A program made the position numbers and the translations under genes. This document shows, one piece after another, positions 31,644-40,570 of a DNA stretch of 42,907 nucleotides (within the stretch, counting starts at the first letter, position 1; the number at the start of each line of letters is the position of its first letter). The notes under the pieces are model-generated. The model searched no databases and was not told the DNA's origin. It saw nothing but the letters and a program-made list of their open reading frames with translations. Source of the DNA: Enterocloster asparagiformis (lineage in GTDB: Bacteria; Bacillota; Clostridia; Lachnospirales; Lachnospiraceae); NCBI GenBank assembly GCA_018380885.1, contig JAGZSY010000044.1:1-42907 (forward strand), written 5' to 3'.

Positions 31644-32663
31644 CTAATTGAACCCGTAAAACTTCTGCGTGATCTTGTATCCCGCGATCAATAGCTTGCG
31701 ACCTCCCTTGCCCGGCAGGTTGCAGCCCTGGCCCAGGAATCCTGTGCGCAGCCTGATGTACAACGGCAGATTCTGTTTTTTCAGGTACTGCCAGAGCTCT
31801 TTCTTCTTCTCCAGGTTCTCGTCGGTCCCCGACTTGATGGCCAGCACCGATGAGATCGTCATCATGATTTCCAGATATTGAATCATGTAGTGGCGCAGCT
31901 TTCGGTTGGCGATCTTGGTCACATCGTAGTAGCCCAGCATAAGCTTGGTCACCAGCAGCTGCTGGTCAATTCTCCCGATCATCACCTTTTCGTTCACCGA
32001 CTGGTCCTCGCGGCCGATGTAGTACCGGTAGAAGTTCACATCCAGGTAATACATGTGCTTCACATGGGGCAGGGGCTGGTACACGAAAATGTTGTCCACA
32101 TAAAAGGTGTGCTTGGGCAGCTGCAAGCCGCACTGGATCAGCAGCGCCGTCCGGTAGATCACGGAGTGCATGAGGATATACTGCCCCTTCATGAAGAACT
32201 TCACGTCGCTCCAGCCGAACATCTTGTCCTTGGGAAATGCGGTGTGGTAGCTCATCACCTTCTTGCGCTTGGCGCCCTCCTTCTCGTAGACAAAGTTGGA
32301 AACCAGCATGTCCAGCGTCTCCCCGCAGTACACAAAGCGGCGCAGGGTCTCCAGCACCTTGGCATAGGCCTCCTCGTTAACCCAGTCGTCGCTGTCCACC
32401 ACCTTGAAAAAGATGCCCGTGGCGTTCTTCAGGCCTGTGTTCACCGCCTGGCCGTGTCCGCCGTTTTCCTGGTGGATCGCCTTGCAGATGGTGGGATACT
32501 TTCTGGCATACTCGTCCGCGATCTCAGGAGTGCGGTCCTTGGTGGAGCCGTCGTCCACAATGATGATCTCCACCTCCTCGCCCCCGGTGAGAAGCGTCTG
32601 GATACAGTGCTCCATGTATGGCTCCGAATTGTAGCACGGAATTGCAACGGATAATAGCTTCAC
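31644..32663 (-). CDS. Family 2 glycosyltransferase
   Basis: 339 residues from a GTG at 32663, where AGGAGG is 7 nt upstream. The GT-A domain has LLSVAIPCYNSEPYMEHCIQ, EIIIVDDGSTKDRT, ENGGHGQAVNTGLKNATG and the DxD-type VVDSDDWVN. Downstream is a helical region with KHTFYVDNIFVY. There is no membrane anchor, so it is cytoplasmic or peripheral. It transfers a sugar from a nucleotide donor to a cell-surface glycan or lipid. It is a single gene; no capsule or teichoic acid cluster is nearby. Confidence 0.88.
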   Translation of the reverse strand: MKLLSVAIPCYNSEPYMEHCIQTLLTGGEEVEIIIVDDGSTKDRTPEIADEYARKYPTICKAIHQENGGHGQAVNTGLKNATGIFFKVVDSDDWVNEEAYAKVLETLRRFVYCGETLDMLVSNFVYEKEGAKRKKVMSYHTAFPKDKMFGWSDVKFFMKGQYILMHSVIYRTALLIQCGLQLPKHTFYVDNIFVYQPLPHVKHMYYLDVNFYRYYIGREDQSVNEKVMIGRIDQQLLVTKLMLGYYDVTKIANRKLRHYMIQYLEIMMTISSVLAIKSGTDENLEKKKELWQYLKKQNLPLYIRLRTGFLGQGCNLPGKGGRKLLIAGYKITQKFYGFN

Positions 32664-32754
32664 AATTTTTCCTCCTACTGATAGGCTTCTTTCAACACTA
32701 TGCAAATCATATCACATTATTTTTTGTTTTACTATAGGGTTTTCGATAATTGAA

Positions 32755-32783
32755 TTGCATTTTTCCCCAATTTAACCTATAAT
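32755..32783 (+). promoter_or_regulatory. Promoter of the carbamate kinase-like gene
   Basis: TTGCAT (32755-32760), 17-bp spacer, TATAAT (32778-32783). The leader is about 105 nt. Between 32706 and 32895 there is no gene. Confidence 0.75.
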
Positions 32784-32895
32784 AAACTTAATTTCAGAAA
32801 ACAAATGGCATTTTGAGCTATACCGGTCAAAGTCAAGGGGATTTGGCCTGGCTCGATGCCTTCGCGAAAACAATCACACAAGCGAGGTATGGATT

Positions 32896-33825
32896 ATGGC
32901 AAAAAAACGCATCGTCATAGCGATCGGTCACAAGGACCTGGGCACCAATCTTCCGGAACAGAAAGCCGCGGTGGCGAAAACCGCCAAGGTGATCGCTGAT
33001 TTCATCCAGGACGGATGGCAGGTGGCCATCGTCCACAGCAACGCTCCCCAGGTGGGCATGATTCACACAGCGATGAACGAGTTCGGCAAGCAGCACGACG
33101 GCTACAGCAAAGCGCCCATGTCTGTCTGCTCCGCCATGAGCCAGGGCTATATCGGCTATGATATGCAAAACGGCATCCGCGCCGAGCTGATCAAGCGCGG
33201 AATCTATAAACCGGTCTCCACCGTGCTGACCCAGGTCACCGTTGATCCCTACGACGAGGCCTTCTACACGCCAATCAAGACAATCGGCCGCGTAATGACC
33301 CCCGAGGAGGCCGAGGAGGAGGAACAGAAGGGCAATCACGTGGTCCAGGTGGAGGGCGGTTACCGCCGCATCGTGGCCTCTCCCCATCCCATGGCCATTG
33401 TGGAGATCGACGCCATCAAGGCGCTTCTGGACGCGGATCAGATTGTCATCGCCTGCGGAGGAGGCGGCATCCCGGTGATGGAGCAGGGGTACAACCTCCA
33501 CGGCGCCAGCGCCATCATTGAGAAGGATTTAGCCAGCGGGCTTCTGGCAAAGGAAGTGGACGCCGATGTGCTGATGATTCTCACCAGCGTGGACAATGTG
33601 ACGCTGAACTACGGCTCTCCCGAGGAGAAGCCCATCCTGCGCATGAATATCCAGGAGGCCAGGGATTACATGGCTCAGGGACAGTTCGAGTTCGCCTCCA
33701 TGCTGCCCAAGGTGTCCGCGTCCGTGGATTTCATCGAGAACGGCAAGGGGCGCAGCGCCATCATCACCTCCCTGGACAAGGCCAAATCCAGCCTGAAGGG
33801 AGAAGCGGGCACGACGATCGCGTAG
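32896..33825 (+). CDS. arcC: Carbamate kinase-like protein with altered substrate motifs
   Basis: 309 residues with the amino-acid kinase fold. Carbamate kinase makes ATP from carbamoyl phosphate and ADP. Family segments are clear: PMSVCSAMSQGYIGYDMQN, LTQVTVDPYDEAFYTPIKTIG, VASPHPMAIVEI and CGGGGIPVM. However, the usual opening GGN is GHK (residues 11-13) and HGNGPQVG is HSNAPQVG (47-54). I recall clostridial homologues with similar changes, so this looks like a conserved subgroup rather than a broken gene. No arginine deiminase or ornithine carbamoyltransferase is near; carAB, which makes carbamoyl phosphate, lies 7 kb away. A terminator follows. Confidence 0.82.
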   Translation: MAKKRIVIAIGHKDLGTNLPEQKAAVAKTAKVIADFIQDGWQVAIVHSNAPQVGMIHTAMNEFGKQHDGYSKAPMSVCSAMSQGYIGYDMQNGIRAELIKRGIYKPVSTVLTQVTVDPYDEAFYTPIKTIGRVMTPEEAEEEEQKGNHVVQVEGGYRRIVASPHPMAIVEIDAIKALLDADQIVIACGGGGIPVMEQGYNLHGASAIIEKDLASGLLAKEVDADVLMILTSVDNVTLNYGSPEEKPILRMNIQEARDYMAQGQFEFASMLPKVSASVDFIENGKGRSAIITSLDKAKSSLKGEAGTTIA

Positions 33826-33862
33826 AGGCGTAACCTCCCGGAAGCCGCCGGGCACACAATAG

Positions 33863-33904
33863 AAAAAGCCTGTGAATTGGATCTTTCCCATTCACAGGCT
33901 TTTT
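33863..33904. terminator. Bidirectional terminator between arcC-like gene and deaminase gene
   Basis: AAAAAGCCTGTGAAT/ATTCACAGGCTTTTT stem, 12-nt loop, T on both strands. It serves converging transcription. Confidence 0.92.
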
Positions 33905-33936
33905 GTCATTTCACCATGTAAGCGATTCGGCAGCGG

Positions 33937-34944
33937 TCAAAAATCAATATGATTGATCCTGCAATACGCCTCCAGCTTGGAAAGCAGCAGCTCTTTTGTC
34001 TCACTGCCGCAAAAGCTGGCCTGCACCGCATTTTTTTCCACACGTATCAGGTCCTTTTCCGTCCAGCCGTAGGCGCCAGCCGCCAGCTCCAGCTCTCCGC
34101 AGAGATCAATACCGAACAGCTCCGGGTCATCGGTATTCACCGTCACGGGAATTCCCAGGTCATACAGCCTGCCCAGAGGGTGAGCCTGCACGTCTGGATA
34201 CAATTCCACCAGATTCGATGTAAGGCACACATTCAGCGCAATCTGCTCTTCTGCAAGCCGCTTTAAAAGCCGCTCGTCCGAGACCGCCCTGACGCCGTGG
34301 TCGATCCGCATGGCTCCCAACAGATCCAGGGCCTCCTCCACGCCCTCCGCAGGAGAGGACTCGCCCGCATGTACCGTTACGCCGAAGCCCGCGTTTTTTG
34401 CCTCGAGAAAGGCCTCGTACAATACCCGGTTGGACTGCTTCGACTCCGCTTCGTTTCCGTCCACCGAAAGCCCCAACAGCCTGGGATGGCGGTTTTCCTT
34501 CATCCACCGGACAATTTCTAACGCCTCTCTCCTGGTCTGGGATCTCAGAAGGGATACCAGCAGCCGGCAGTCACAGTACCCTTCCGCGTAAGCCTGCTCA
34601 AAGCCCTCCAGGATATTGGGTATCAGTTCGCTGTAGCGCAGCGCCTTCCAATGGGTTGGATTGGTCATCACCTCGGCATACATAATATTTTGAGACGAAG
34701 CGTACTTAGCGAAGCGGTACGCCAGCTTTCTGGCATCCGAACCATCCTTTACCAGCGAACAGATCCAGTTTAACAGCTCCAAAAAATCAGACAAACCGGA
34801 AAAGGTAATCAGTTCTTCTTTTGGTCTGGGAAGTTCGATCCCATTCTTATGCGCCAATTCCTCGATCAAATTGAGATCCAGCGTTCCCTCCAGGTGAATG
34901 TGAAGCTCCACTTTTGGAAGCCCTTTAATAAATGTCTGTATCAT
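33937..34944 (-). CDS. add: Adenosine/adenine deaminase family protein
   Basis: A zinc-dependent hydrolytic deaminase of 335 residues. Metal ligands His15 and His17 (ELHIHLEG), His192 with catalytic Glu195 (VHAGE), His216 (MRIDHG) and Asp272 (NTDDPE) are all present. The last gene of the gntR-azgA-add operon, 34 bp after the permease. Since AzgA carriers import purine bases, the substrate could be adenine rather than adenosine; the sequence does not decide. The product feeds hypoxanthine or inosine salvage. Confidence 0.9.
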   Translation of the reverse strand: MIQTFIKGLPKVELHIHLEGTLDLNLIEELAHKNGIELPRPKEELITFSGLSDFLELLNWICSLVKDGSDARKLAYRFAKYASSQNIMYAEVMTNPTHWKALRYSELIPNILEGFEQAYAEGYCDCRLLVSLLRSQTRREALEIVRWMKENRHPRLLGLSVDGNEAESKQSNRVLYEAFLEAKNAGFGVTVHAGESSPAEGVEEALDLLGAMRIDHGVRAVSDERLLKRLAEEQIALNVCLTSNLVELYPDVQAHPLGRLYDLGIPVTVNTDDPELFGIDLCGELELAAGAYGWTEKDLIRVEKNAVQASFCGSETKELLLSKLEAYCRINHIDF

Positions 34945-34978
34945 AGACCTTCTTCCTCCTTATCATACTGTTTCTGTG

Positions 34979-36346
34979 CTACAGCAGAACATCTAAAAAC
35001 AGGTAAAATGCAAACAGAATACTCAGCACGACCACAATCTTCGACAATTTCTTCGCCCTGCCTGATCCGATCATACAGAGGGTGTAGCTCAGCACCGAAA
35101 ATAAAACTCCGTTGGCGATATTATAAGTGAACGGCATCATGATCACGGCGAAAAATACAGGCATGGAAACCGTAAAATCGCTCAAATCCAGATGACACAG
35201 AGGCTCCATCATAAAAATTCCCACCATGATCAGCGCCGGAGAAATCGCAACAGACGGGATCATCAAAAATACCGGTGAAAAGAACAGCGTCATCAGAAAG
35301 CAAAATCCTGTTACGCAGGCGGTGAGCCCTGTGCGTCCTCCCACGGATATTCCCGTCACGCTCTCCGCTCCATAAATGGACACCGTGCTGGTCCCCAGCA
35401 CCGCTCCGATGGCCGCTCCGCTGGCGGATACAAACAGCGCTTTGCCCGCGTCCGGAATCGAGCCGTCCTCCCGCACCATATCAGCCTTGGGCGCAACCCC
35501 CAGAAGGACGCTGATGCTGTCGAACAAATCCACCATGAGGAAGCTTAAGATCGCAAATACAACCCCTACCGTCTTGTTGAAATCGCTGCTAAACATCCCC
35601 TTGAGGCTCAACTGTCCAAAGGTGGGCGCCAGGGCCTCCACCGGATTGTCAAAGGACATCACCGCTGTGGGCAGTTTTGTGTACGCATCTCCGGTCAGCG
35701 GGTTTTGAGCAAAAAGTCCCAGAAACGCCACGACCACAATTCCGATCAAAATTCCTCCCTTGACGTTCTTGATCACCAGCACCGCAGTGACAATAATGCC
35801 GATCAAAGCGATCACGGTGCCCGGATTGCCCAAATCCCCCAGTGTGAGCAGCGTGTCAGGTGAAGCGACCACGATCCCCGCCTCCTGAAATCCGATAAAC
35901 GCGATAAAAAAGCCAACGCCAGCGCCCAGCGCCTGTTTGATACACTGCGGTATCCCGTCAACAATCTTCTGCTGCACCTTCAGCAGTCCCAACAGCATAA
36001 AGGAGCAGCCGGAAATGCACACGCAGGCCAGACCGTTCTGCCAGCTCATTCCCAATGTCTTTACCACATAAAACGCCATAAAACTGCTCAATCCGATGGC
36101 AGGGCCCAACGCGATGGGAAAATTTCCCCATATTCCCATCAGCATACACGCGATGAAAATGGAAATCGCCGTGGCCCAAAACACCGCCTTCGTGTCCATC
36201 CCCGCATTCGCCAGAATTGCAGGGTTTAAGATCACGACGCTGGCGCAGGATAAAAACGTAGTGATCCCGGCAATGCACTCTGTTTTTACGTCGCTCCCCC
36301 TCTCCCTGATATGAAAAACCCGCTCCATCATCCCATTTCCTTCCAT
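34979..36346 (-). CDS. AzgA-type purine permease (NCS2 superfamily)
   Basis: 455 residues, about 12 to 14 helices. The N-terminus has TECIAGITTFLSCASVVILNPAI with the AzgA Glu, followed by IALGPAIGLSSFMAFYVV, then VDLFDSISVLLGVAPKADM and the STVSIYGAESVTGISVGGRTGL loop, all family segments. It probably imports hypoxanthine, guanine or adenine with H+. AAAGGGGAAGAAC precedes the ATG. It lies between the GntR gene and the deaminase in one operon. Confidence 0.92.
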   Translation of the reverse strand: MEGNGMMERVFHIRERGSDVKTECIAGITTFLSCASVVILNPAILANAGMDTKAVFWATAISIFIACMLMGIWGNFPIALGPAIGLSSFMAFYVVKTLGMSWQNGLACVCISGCSFMLLGLLKVQQKIVDGIPQCIKQALGAGVGFFIAFIGFQEAGIVVASPDTLLTLGDLGNPGTVIALIGIIVTAVLVIKNVKGGILIGIVVVAFLGLFAQNPLTGDAYTKLPTAVMSFDNPVEALAPTFGQLSLKGMFSSDFNKTVGVVFAILSFLMVDLFDSISVLLGVAPKADMVREDGSIPDAGKALFVSASGAAIGAVLGTSTVSIYGAESVTGISVGGRTGLTACVTGFCFLMTLFFSPVFLMIPSVAISPALIMVGIFMMEPLCHLDLSDFTVSMPVFFAVIMMPFTYNIANGVLFSVLSYTLCMIGSGRAKKLSKIVVVLSILFAFYLFLDVLL

Positions 36347-36395
36347 TGTTCTTCCCCTTTCTCTTCTTTTGTTAATATGATATTATGGTGATATG

Positions 36396-36405
36396 GTATT
36401 ACCTT
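36396..36405 (-). promoter_or_regulatory. GTATTACCTT motif upstream of azgA
   Basis: The same 10 bases occur next to the gntR promoter (37225-37234). Here it lies near a weak -10-like CATAAT (36387-36382). Candidate GntR site controlling the permease and deaminase. Confidence 0.45.
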
Positions 36406-36416
36406 TATTGAGAGCT

Positions 36417-36450
36417 TTTAAAAGTGAACTGCCCAAAATGCAGCTCACTT
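36417..36450 (-). terminator. Possible gntR terminator
   Basis: AAGTGAACTGC/GCAGCTCACTT stem with one mismatch and a short T-run on the minus strand, directly after the gntR stop. Readthrough may still occur. Confidence 0.5.
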
Positions 36451-37203
36451 CTAAAATGCAATGATGTTTCTCACGAGGTTAAAACGGATATAATCGGTAT
36501 TATAATACGTTCTGCCATAGATCAGCGGCTGATTGTCCTGCCCATACACGAGGCCATAGAACTCCAGCACGGAACTGCTCTCAAATTCTGTCTCGACTCC
36601 GCTTAAGGTCTTGACCTCCGAAGCCGCTACTGTTTTCAGCTGAATCCAGTCGCGTATGGCCAGCTTCCCCGCCTTGGTCCTGACCACGTCATAGGTGGAA
36701 TTTTTCTCCCAATCCTCCCGCGATACCGGCTCGGAAAAGATATCCCCGGCCACATAGTCCTGACACACAATCGCCAGATGGCCGTCCGCATAGTACGCGC
36801 GCTCCGCGCAGATCACCGCGCTCTCCGACGGAACCCCCAGCGCCTTCGCCACGATAATGTCCCCGGTAAGTTTCTCCACCGCCTTCAAGCAGATCCTCAT
36901 CTCATATCCGCTCTGATCCACCAAGCGCCCCAGCTCCTGGGACACGCCCAAATTGATTTTAAACTGTTTGGCCTGGGGATTGACAAAGGTTCCCCGGCCG
37001 TGTATGCGGATGATCACGCCCTCCTGCTCCAGCTCGTCCAGCGCCCGCCTGACCGTGACGCGGCTCACGCCGTAATTCTGCGCAATGGTGTTTTCCGGCG
37101 GCAGCTTTGTCCCTTTTTCCAAATCCAGGTTGTCAATATAATCGTAAAGCTCGGCTTTCACCGTATCGCTCAGATTTTTTCTTAGAAATGGGCGCATCTC
37201 CAT
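36451..37203 (-). CDS. GntR-family (HutC/UTRA) repressor of purine salvage genes
   Basis: 250 residues from the ATG at 37203, preceded by AAGGCGG with 8-nt spacing; the ATG at 37221 is also possible but lies about 13 nt from the predicted start of transcription. The N-terminal winged HTH has GTKLPPENTIAQNYGVSRVT, VRRALDELEQEGVIIRIHGR and GTFV. The C-terminal UTRA domain (about 90-245) binds a ligand, perhaps a purine. It is the first gene before azgA and add. Confidence 0.9.
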   Translation of the reverse strand: MEMRPFLRKNLSDTVKAELYDYIDNLDLEKGTKLPPENTIAQNYGVSRVTVRRALDELEQEGVIIRIHGRGTFVNPQAKQFKINLGVSQELGRLVDQSGYEMRICLKAVEKLTGDIIVAKALGVPSESAVICAERAYYADGHLAIVCQDYVAGDIFSEPVSREDWEKNSTYDVVRTKAGKLAIRDWIQLKTVAASEVKTLSGVETEFESSSVLEFYGLVYGQDNQPLIYGRTYYNTDYIRFNLVRNIIAF

Positions 37204-37224
37204 ATTCAATACCGCCTTCATAAA

Positions 37225-37269
37225 GTATTACCTTAGTACCAATCTATCACGAGGCTTTGATTTTGTCAA
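37225..37269 (-). promoter_or_regulatory. gntR promoter with downstream operator-like motif
   Basis: On the minus strand: TTGACA (37269-37264), 17-bp spacer, TAGATT (37246-37241). GTATTACCTT and GGTAC form a site at 37225-37240, over the start of transcription; the 10-mer GTATTACCTT repeats upstream of azgA. The layout fits autorepression. Confidence 0.65.
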
Positions 37270-37294
37270 CCAACAAATCCATTTTATACAGAAA

Positions 37295-37333
37295 ACGGCC
37301 CGCCCTCAACCATACCGGTTCAGGGCGGGCCGT
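37295..37333 (-). terminator. carB terminator
   Basis: ACGGCCCGCCCT/AGGGCGGGCCGT 12-bp stem with a 15-nt loop and TTTTC on the minus strand, just after the carB stop. Confidence 0.9.
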
Positions 37334-37351
37334 GTCTCCCATTGGCTGCGA

Positions 37352-40300
37352 TTATGCGTTCTTCACCTCGGCGATGTCGATCAGCGTCAGCTCCTTGGCC
37401 CGGTTCTCCAGGCTGGTGGCCAGCGCCGCCGCCGTATCCAGGCTGGTCAGCACGTTCACGCCGGTCTCAATGGCGTTGCGGCGGATGATAAAGCCGTCGT
37501 GGCTGCGCTCCGCGCCCTGGGGCGGAATGTCGATGATCAGATCGATCTGATGGCCCAGCACCAGGTCCAGGATATTGGGGCTCTCCTGCTCGATCTTGCG
37601 GATTTCGTAGGCCTTCACGCCGTTTGCGTTGAGCGTCCTGGCCGTGCCGCGGGTGGCGAAGATTTGGTATCCCACGGCTGCGAATCTGCGGGCGATGTCC
37701 ACCGCCTCCTCCTGCTCGGAGTGGCGCACGCTCATGATCATTTTCCGGTACTTGGGCAGACGGATTCCCGCGCCCTCAAACGCCTTGTAAAGCGCTTCGT
37801 TAAAGGTCTTTGCGATTCCCAGGCACTCGCCCGTGGACTTCATCTCCGGCCCCAGGCTGATGTCCGCGCCACGAATCTTCTCAAAGGAGAACACGGGCAT
37901 CTTGATGGCGATGTAGTCCGAAGCGGGCTGCAGGCCCGGCGTGTAGCCCAGCTCCTTTATGGTGTGCCCGCAGATGATCCTGGTGGCTAACGGCACGATG
38001 GGGATTCCCGTCACCTTGCTGATGTAGGGCACCGTGCGGGAGCTTCTGGGGTTCACCTCGATAATGTAGACGTCGTCTCCGTCCACGATGAACTGGATGT
38101 TGATCATGCCCTTGACGTGGAGCGCTCTCGCCAGCTTCTCGGTGTACTCCACCAGGGTGTCCACGTTTTTCTGCGTCAGATCCTGGGCCGGATACACGGA
38201 GATGCTGTCCCCGGAGTGGATTCCCGTCCGCTCGATGTGCTGCATAATTCCCGGGATCAGGATATCGGTGCCGTCGCAGATGGCGTCCACCTCGATCTCC
38301 TTGCCCATGATATATTTATCCACCAGAATGGGGTGCTCCTGGGCAATCTGGTTGATAATTCCGATAAACTCGTCGATATCCTCGTCGCAGATGGCGATCT
38401 GCATGCCCTGGCCGCCCAGCACGTAGGAGGGGCGCACCAGCACAGGATAACCCAGGTCATTGGCGGCCTTCTTGGCCTCCTCGGCCGTGAACACCGTGTG
38501 CCCTGCCGGACGCGGGATATCGCACTGCTCCAGAATCTCGTCGAAGCGCTCCCGGTCCTCCGCCGCGTCCACGTCCTCGGCCGCGGTTCCCAGAATCGGC
38601 ACGCCCATCTTCATCAGGGCCTCGGTCAGCTTGATGGCCGTCTGGCCGCCGAACTGAACCACCGCCCCGTCGGGCTTCTCGATATCCACAATGCTCTCCA
38701 CATCCTCGGGCGTCAGCGGCTCGAAGTACAGCTTGTCCGCAATGTCGAAGTCCGTGCTCACGGTCTCAGGGTTGTTGTTGATGATAATGGTCTCGTAGCC
38801 TTCCTTGCTGAAGGCCCAGGTGCTGTGCACGGAACAGAAGTCGAACTCGATTCCCTGGCCGATGCGGATGGGGCCGGAGCCCAGCACCAGCACCTTCTTG
38901 CGGCCGCTGGTCTGCACCGCCTCGTTGAAGCTGCCGAAGCAGGAGTAATAGTAGGGCGTCTCCGCCGCAAACTCCGCCGCGCAGGTGTCCACCATCTTGT
39001 AGGCGGCGCGGATATCATTGTCGTAGCGCAGCTTTTTCACCTGCTCCTGGGGGATTCCGGTCAGCCGGGCAATCACGTTGTCCGGGAACTCGATGCGCTT
39101 GGCCTCGGCCAAAAGCTCCGCGGTCAGCTCCTTCTCGCCTCTGCCGACGGCCTTCAGCTCGTTCTCCATCTCCACCAGAATCGACAGCTTGTCGATAAAC
39201 CAAAAATCGATCTTCGTGATCCCGTGAATTTCCTCGTAGGTAAAGCCGCGGCGCAGTGCCTCAGCGATCCGCCAAATCCGCATGTCGTCCACCCGGTTCA
39301 GCTCCTCGCGCAGACTGCCGTCGCTCAAATCCGTAAAATCGTAGGACAGCAGGCAGTCCACGTGCTGCTCCAGGGAGCGGATGGCCTTCATCAGACCGCC
39401 CTCGAAGTTGGTGCAGATGCTCATCACCTCGCCGGTGGCCTTCATCTGCGTGCCCAGGGTGCGCTTGGCGCTGATAAATTTGTCAAAGGGCAGCCGGGGC
39501 ATCTTCACCACGCAGTAATCCAGCATGGGTTCAAAGCTGGCGTAAGTCTTTTTCGTGACTGCGTTTTTGATCTCATCCAGGGTGTAGCCCAGGGCGATCT
39601 TGGCCGCCACCTTGGCGATGGGGTAGCCGGTGGCCTTGGAAGCCAGGGCGGAGGAGCGGCTCACCCGGGGGTTCACCTCGATCACGCAGTATTCAAAGCT
39701 GTCCGGGTTCAGGGCGTACTGCACGTTGCAGCCGCCGGTGATTCCCAGCTCGCTGATGATATTCAGGGCTGAGGTTCTTAACATCTGGTATTCCTTATCG
39801 CCCAGGGTCTGGGAGGGAGCCACCACGATGCTGTCGCCGGTGTGCACGCCCACCGGGTCGATATTCTCCATGTTGCAGACCGTGATCACGTTGCCCGCGC
39901 CGTCGCGCATCACCTCGTACTCGATCTCCTTCCAGCCCGCGATGCAGCGCTCCACCAGCACCTGTCCCACCCGGGAGAGGCGCAGGCCGTTCTCCAGAAT
40001 CTCGGCGCACTGCTCCGGGTTCTGGGCGATTCCGCCGCCGGAGCCGCCCAGGGTGTAGGCCGGGCGCAGCACCACCGGATATCCGATCTGCTCGGCGATC
40101 TCAAGTCCGTGCCGTACGTCCTCCACGATATCCGAGGGGGCCACCGGCTCGCCGATCTTCTCCATGGTCTCCTTGAACATTTCCCGGTCCTCGGCCTTCT
40201 TGATGGTCAGGGCCGTGGTTCCGATCAGGCGCACGTTGTGCTCCTTCAAAAAGCCCGCGTCCTCCAGCTCCATGGCCAGGTTCAGCCCGGCCTGGCCGCC

Positions 40301-40570
40301 CAGAGTGGGCAGAACGCTGTCCGGTTTTTCTTTTAAAATCAACTGCTCCACCACTTCCACGGTCAGCGGCTCGATGTATACGCGGTCCGCAATATCCTTG
40401 TCCGTCATAATGGTGGCCGGGTTGGAGTTTAACAGCACAACCTCGATGCCCTCCTCCTTTAAGGAGCGGCAGGCCTGGGTGCCGGCGTAGTCAAACTCCG
40501 CCGCCTGGCCGATGATGATGGGGCCGGAGCCCAGTACCAGAACTTTCTTGATCTCAGGATTTTTCGGCAT
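37352..40570 (-). CDS. carB: Carbamoyl-phosphate synthase large subunit
   Basis: Makes carbamoyl phosphate from bicarbonate, ammonia and two ATP for pyrimidine and arginine synthesis. 1072 residues, the usual length. Two ATP-grasp halves are seen, with VLVLGSGPIIIGQAAEFDYA opening the first and VLVLGSGPIRIGQGIEFDFC opening the second, and a C-terminal methylglyoxal-synthase-like regulatory domain. It overlaps the carA stop by one base (TGATG), so it is translationally coupled. Confidence 0.97.
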   Translation of the reverse strand: MPKNPEIKKVLVLGSGPIIIGQAAEFDYAGTQACRSLKEEGIEVVLLNSNPATIMTDKDIADRVYIEPLTVEVVEQLILKEKPDSVLPTLGGQAGLNLAMELEDAGFLKEHNVRLIGTTALTIKKAEDREMFKETMEKIGEPVAPSDIVEDVRHGLEIAEQIGYPVVLRPAYTLGGSGGGIAQNPEQCAEILENGLRLSRVGQVLVERCIAGWKEIEYEVMRDGAGNVITVCNMENIDPVGVHTGDSIVVAPSQTLGDKEYQMLRTSALNIISELGITGGCNVQYALNPDSFEYCVIEVNPRVSRSSALASKATGYPIAKVAAKIALGYTLDEIKNAVTKKTYASFEPMLDYCVVKMPRLPFDKFISAKRTLGTQMKATGEVMSICTNFEGGLMKAIRSLEQHVDCLLSYDFTDLSDGSLREELNRVDDMRIWRIAEALRRGFTYEEIHGITKIDFWFIDKLSILVEMENELKAVGRGEKELTAELLAEAKRIEFPDNVIARLTGIPQEQVKKLRYDNDIRAAYKMVDTCAAEFAAETPYYYSCFGSFNEAVQTSGRKKVLVLGSGPIRIGQGIEFDFCSVHSTWAFSKEGYETIIINNNPETVSTDFDIADKLYFEPLTPEDVESIVDIEKPDGAVVQFGGQTAIKLTEALMKMGVPILGTAAEDVDAAEDRERFDEILEQCDIPRPAGHTVFTAEEAKKAANDLGYPVLVRPSYVLGGQGMQIAICDEDIDEFIGIINQIAQEHPILVDKYIMGKEIEVDAICDGTDILIPGIMQHIERTGIHSGDSISVYPAQDLTQKNVDTLVEYTEKLARALHVKGMINIQFIVDGDDVYIIEVNPRSSRTVPYISKVTGIPIVPLATRIICGHTIKELGYTPGLQPASDYIAIKMPVFSFEKIRGADISLGPEMKSTGECLGIAKTFNEALYKAFEGAGIRLPKYRKMIMSVRHSEQEEAVDIARRFAAVGYQIFATRGTARTLNANGVKAYEIRKIEQESPNILDLVLGHQIDLIIDIPPQGAERSHDGFIIRRNAIETGVNVLTSLDTAAALATSLENRAKELTLIDIAEVKNA

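Noticed and set aside
38117..39772. 551-codon plus-strand frame
   Set aside because: Antisense to carB, with the same His/Leu/Gly-rich shadow character.
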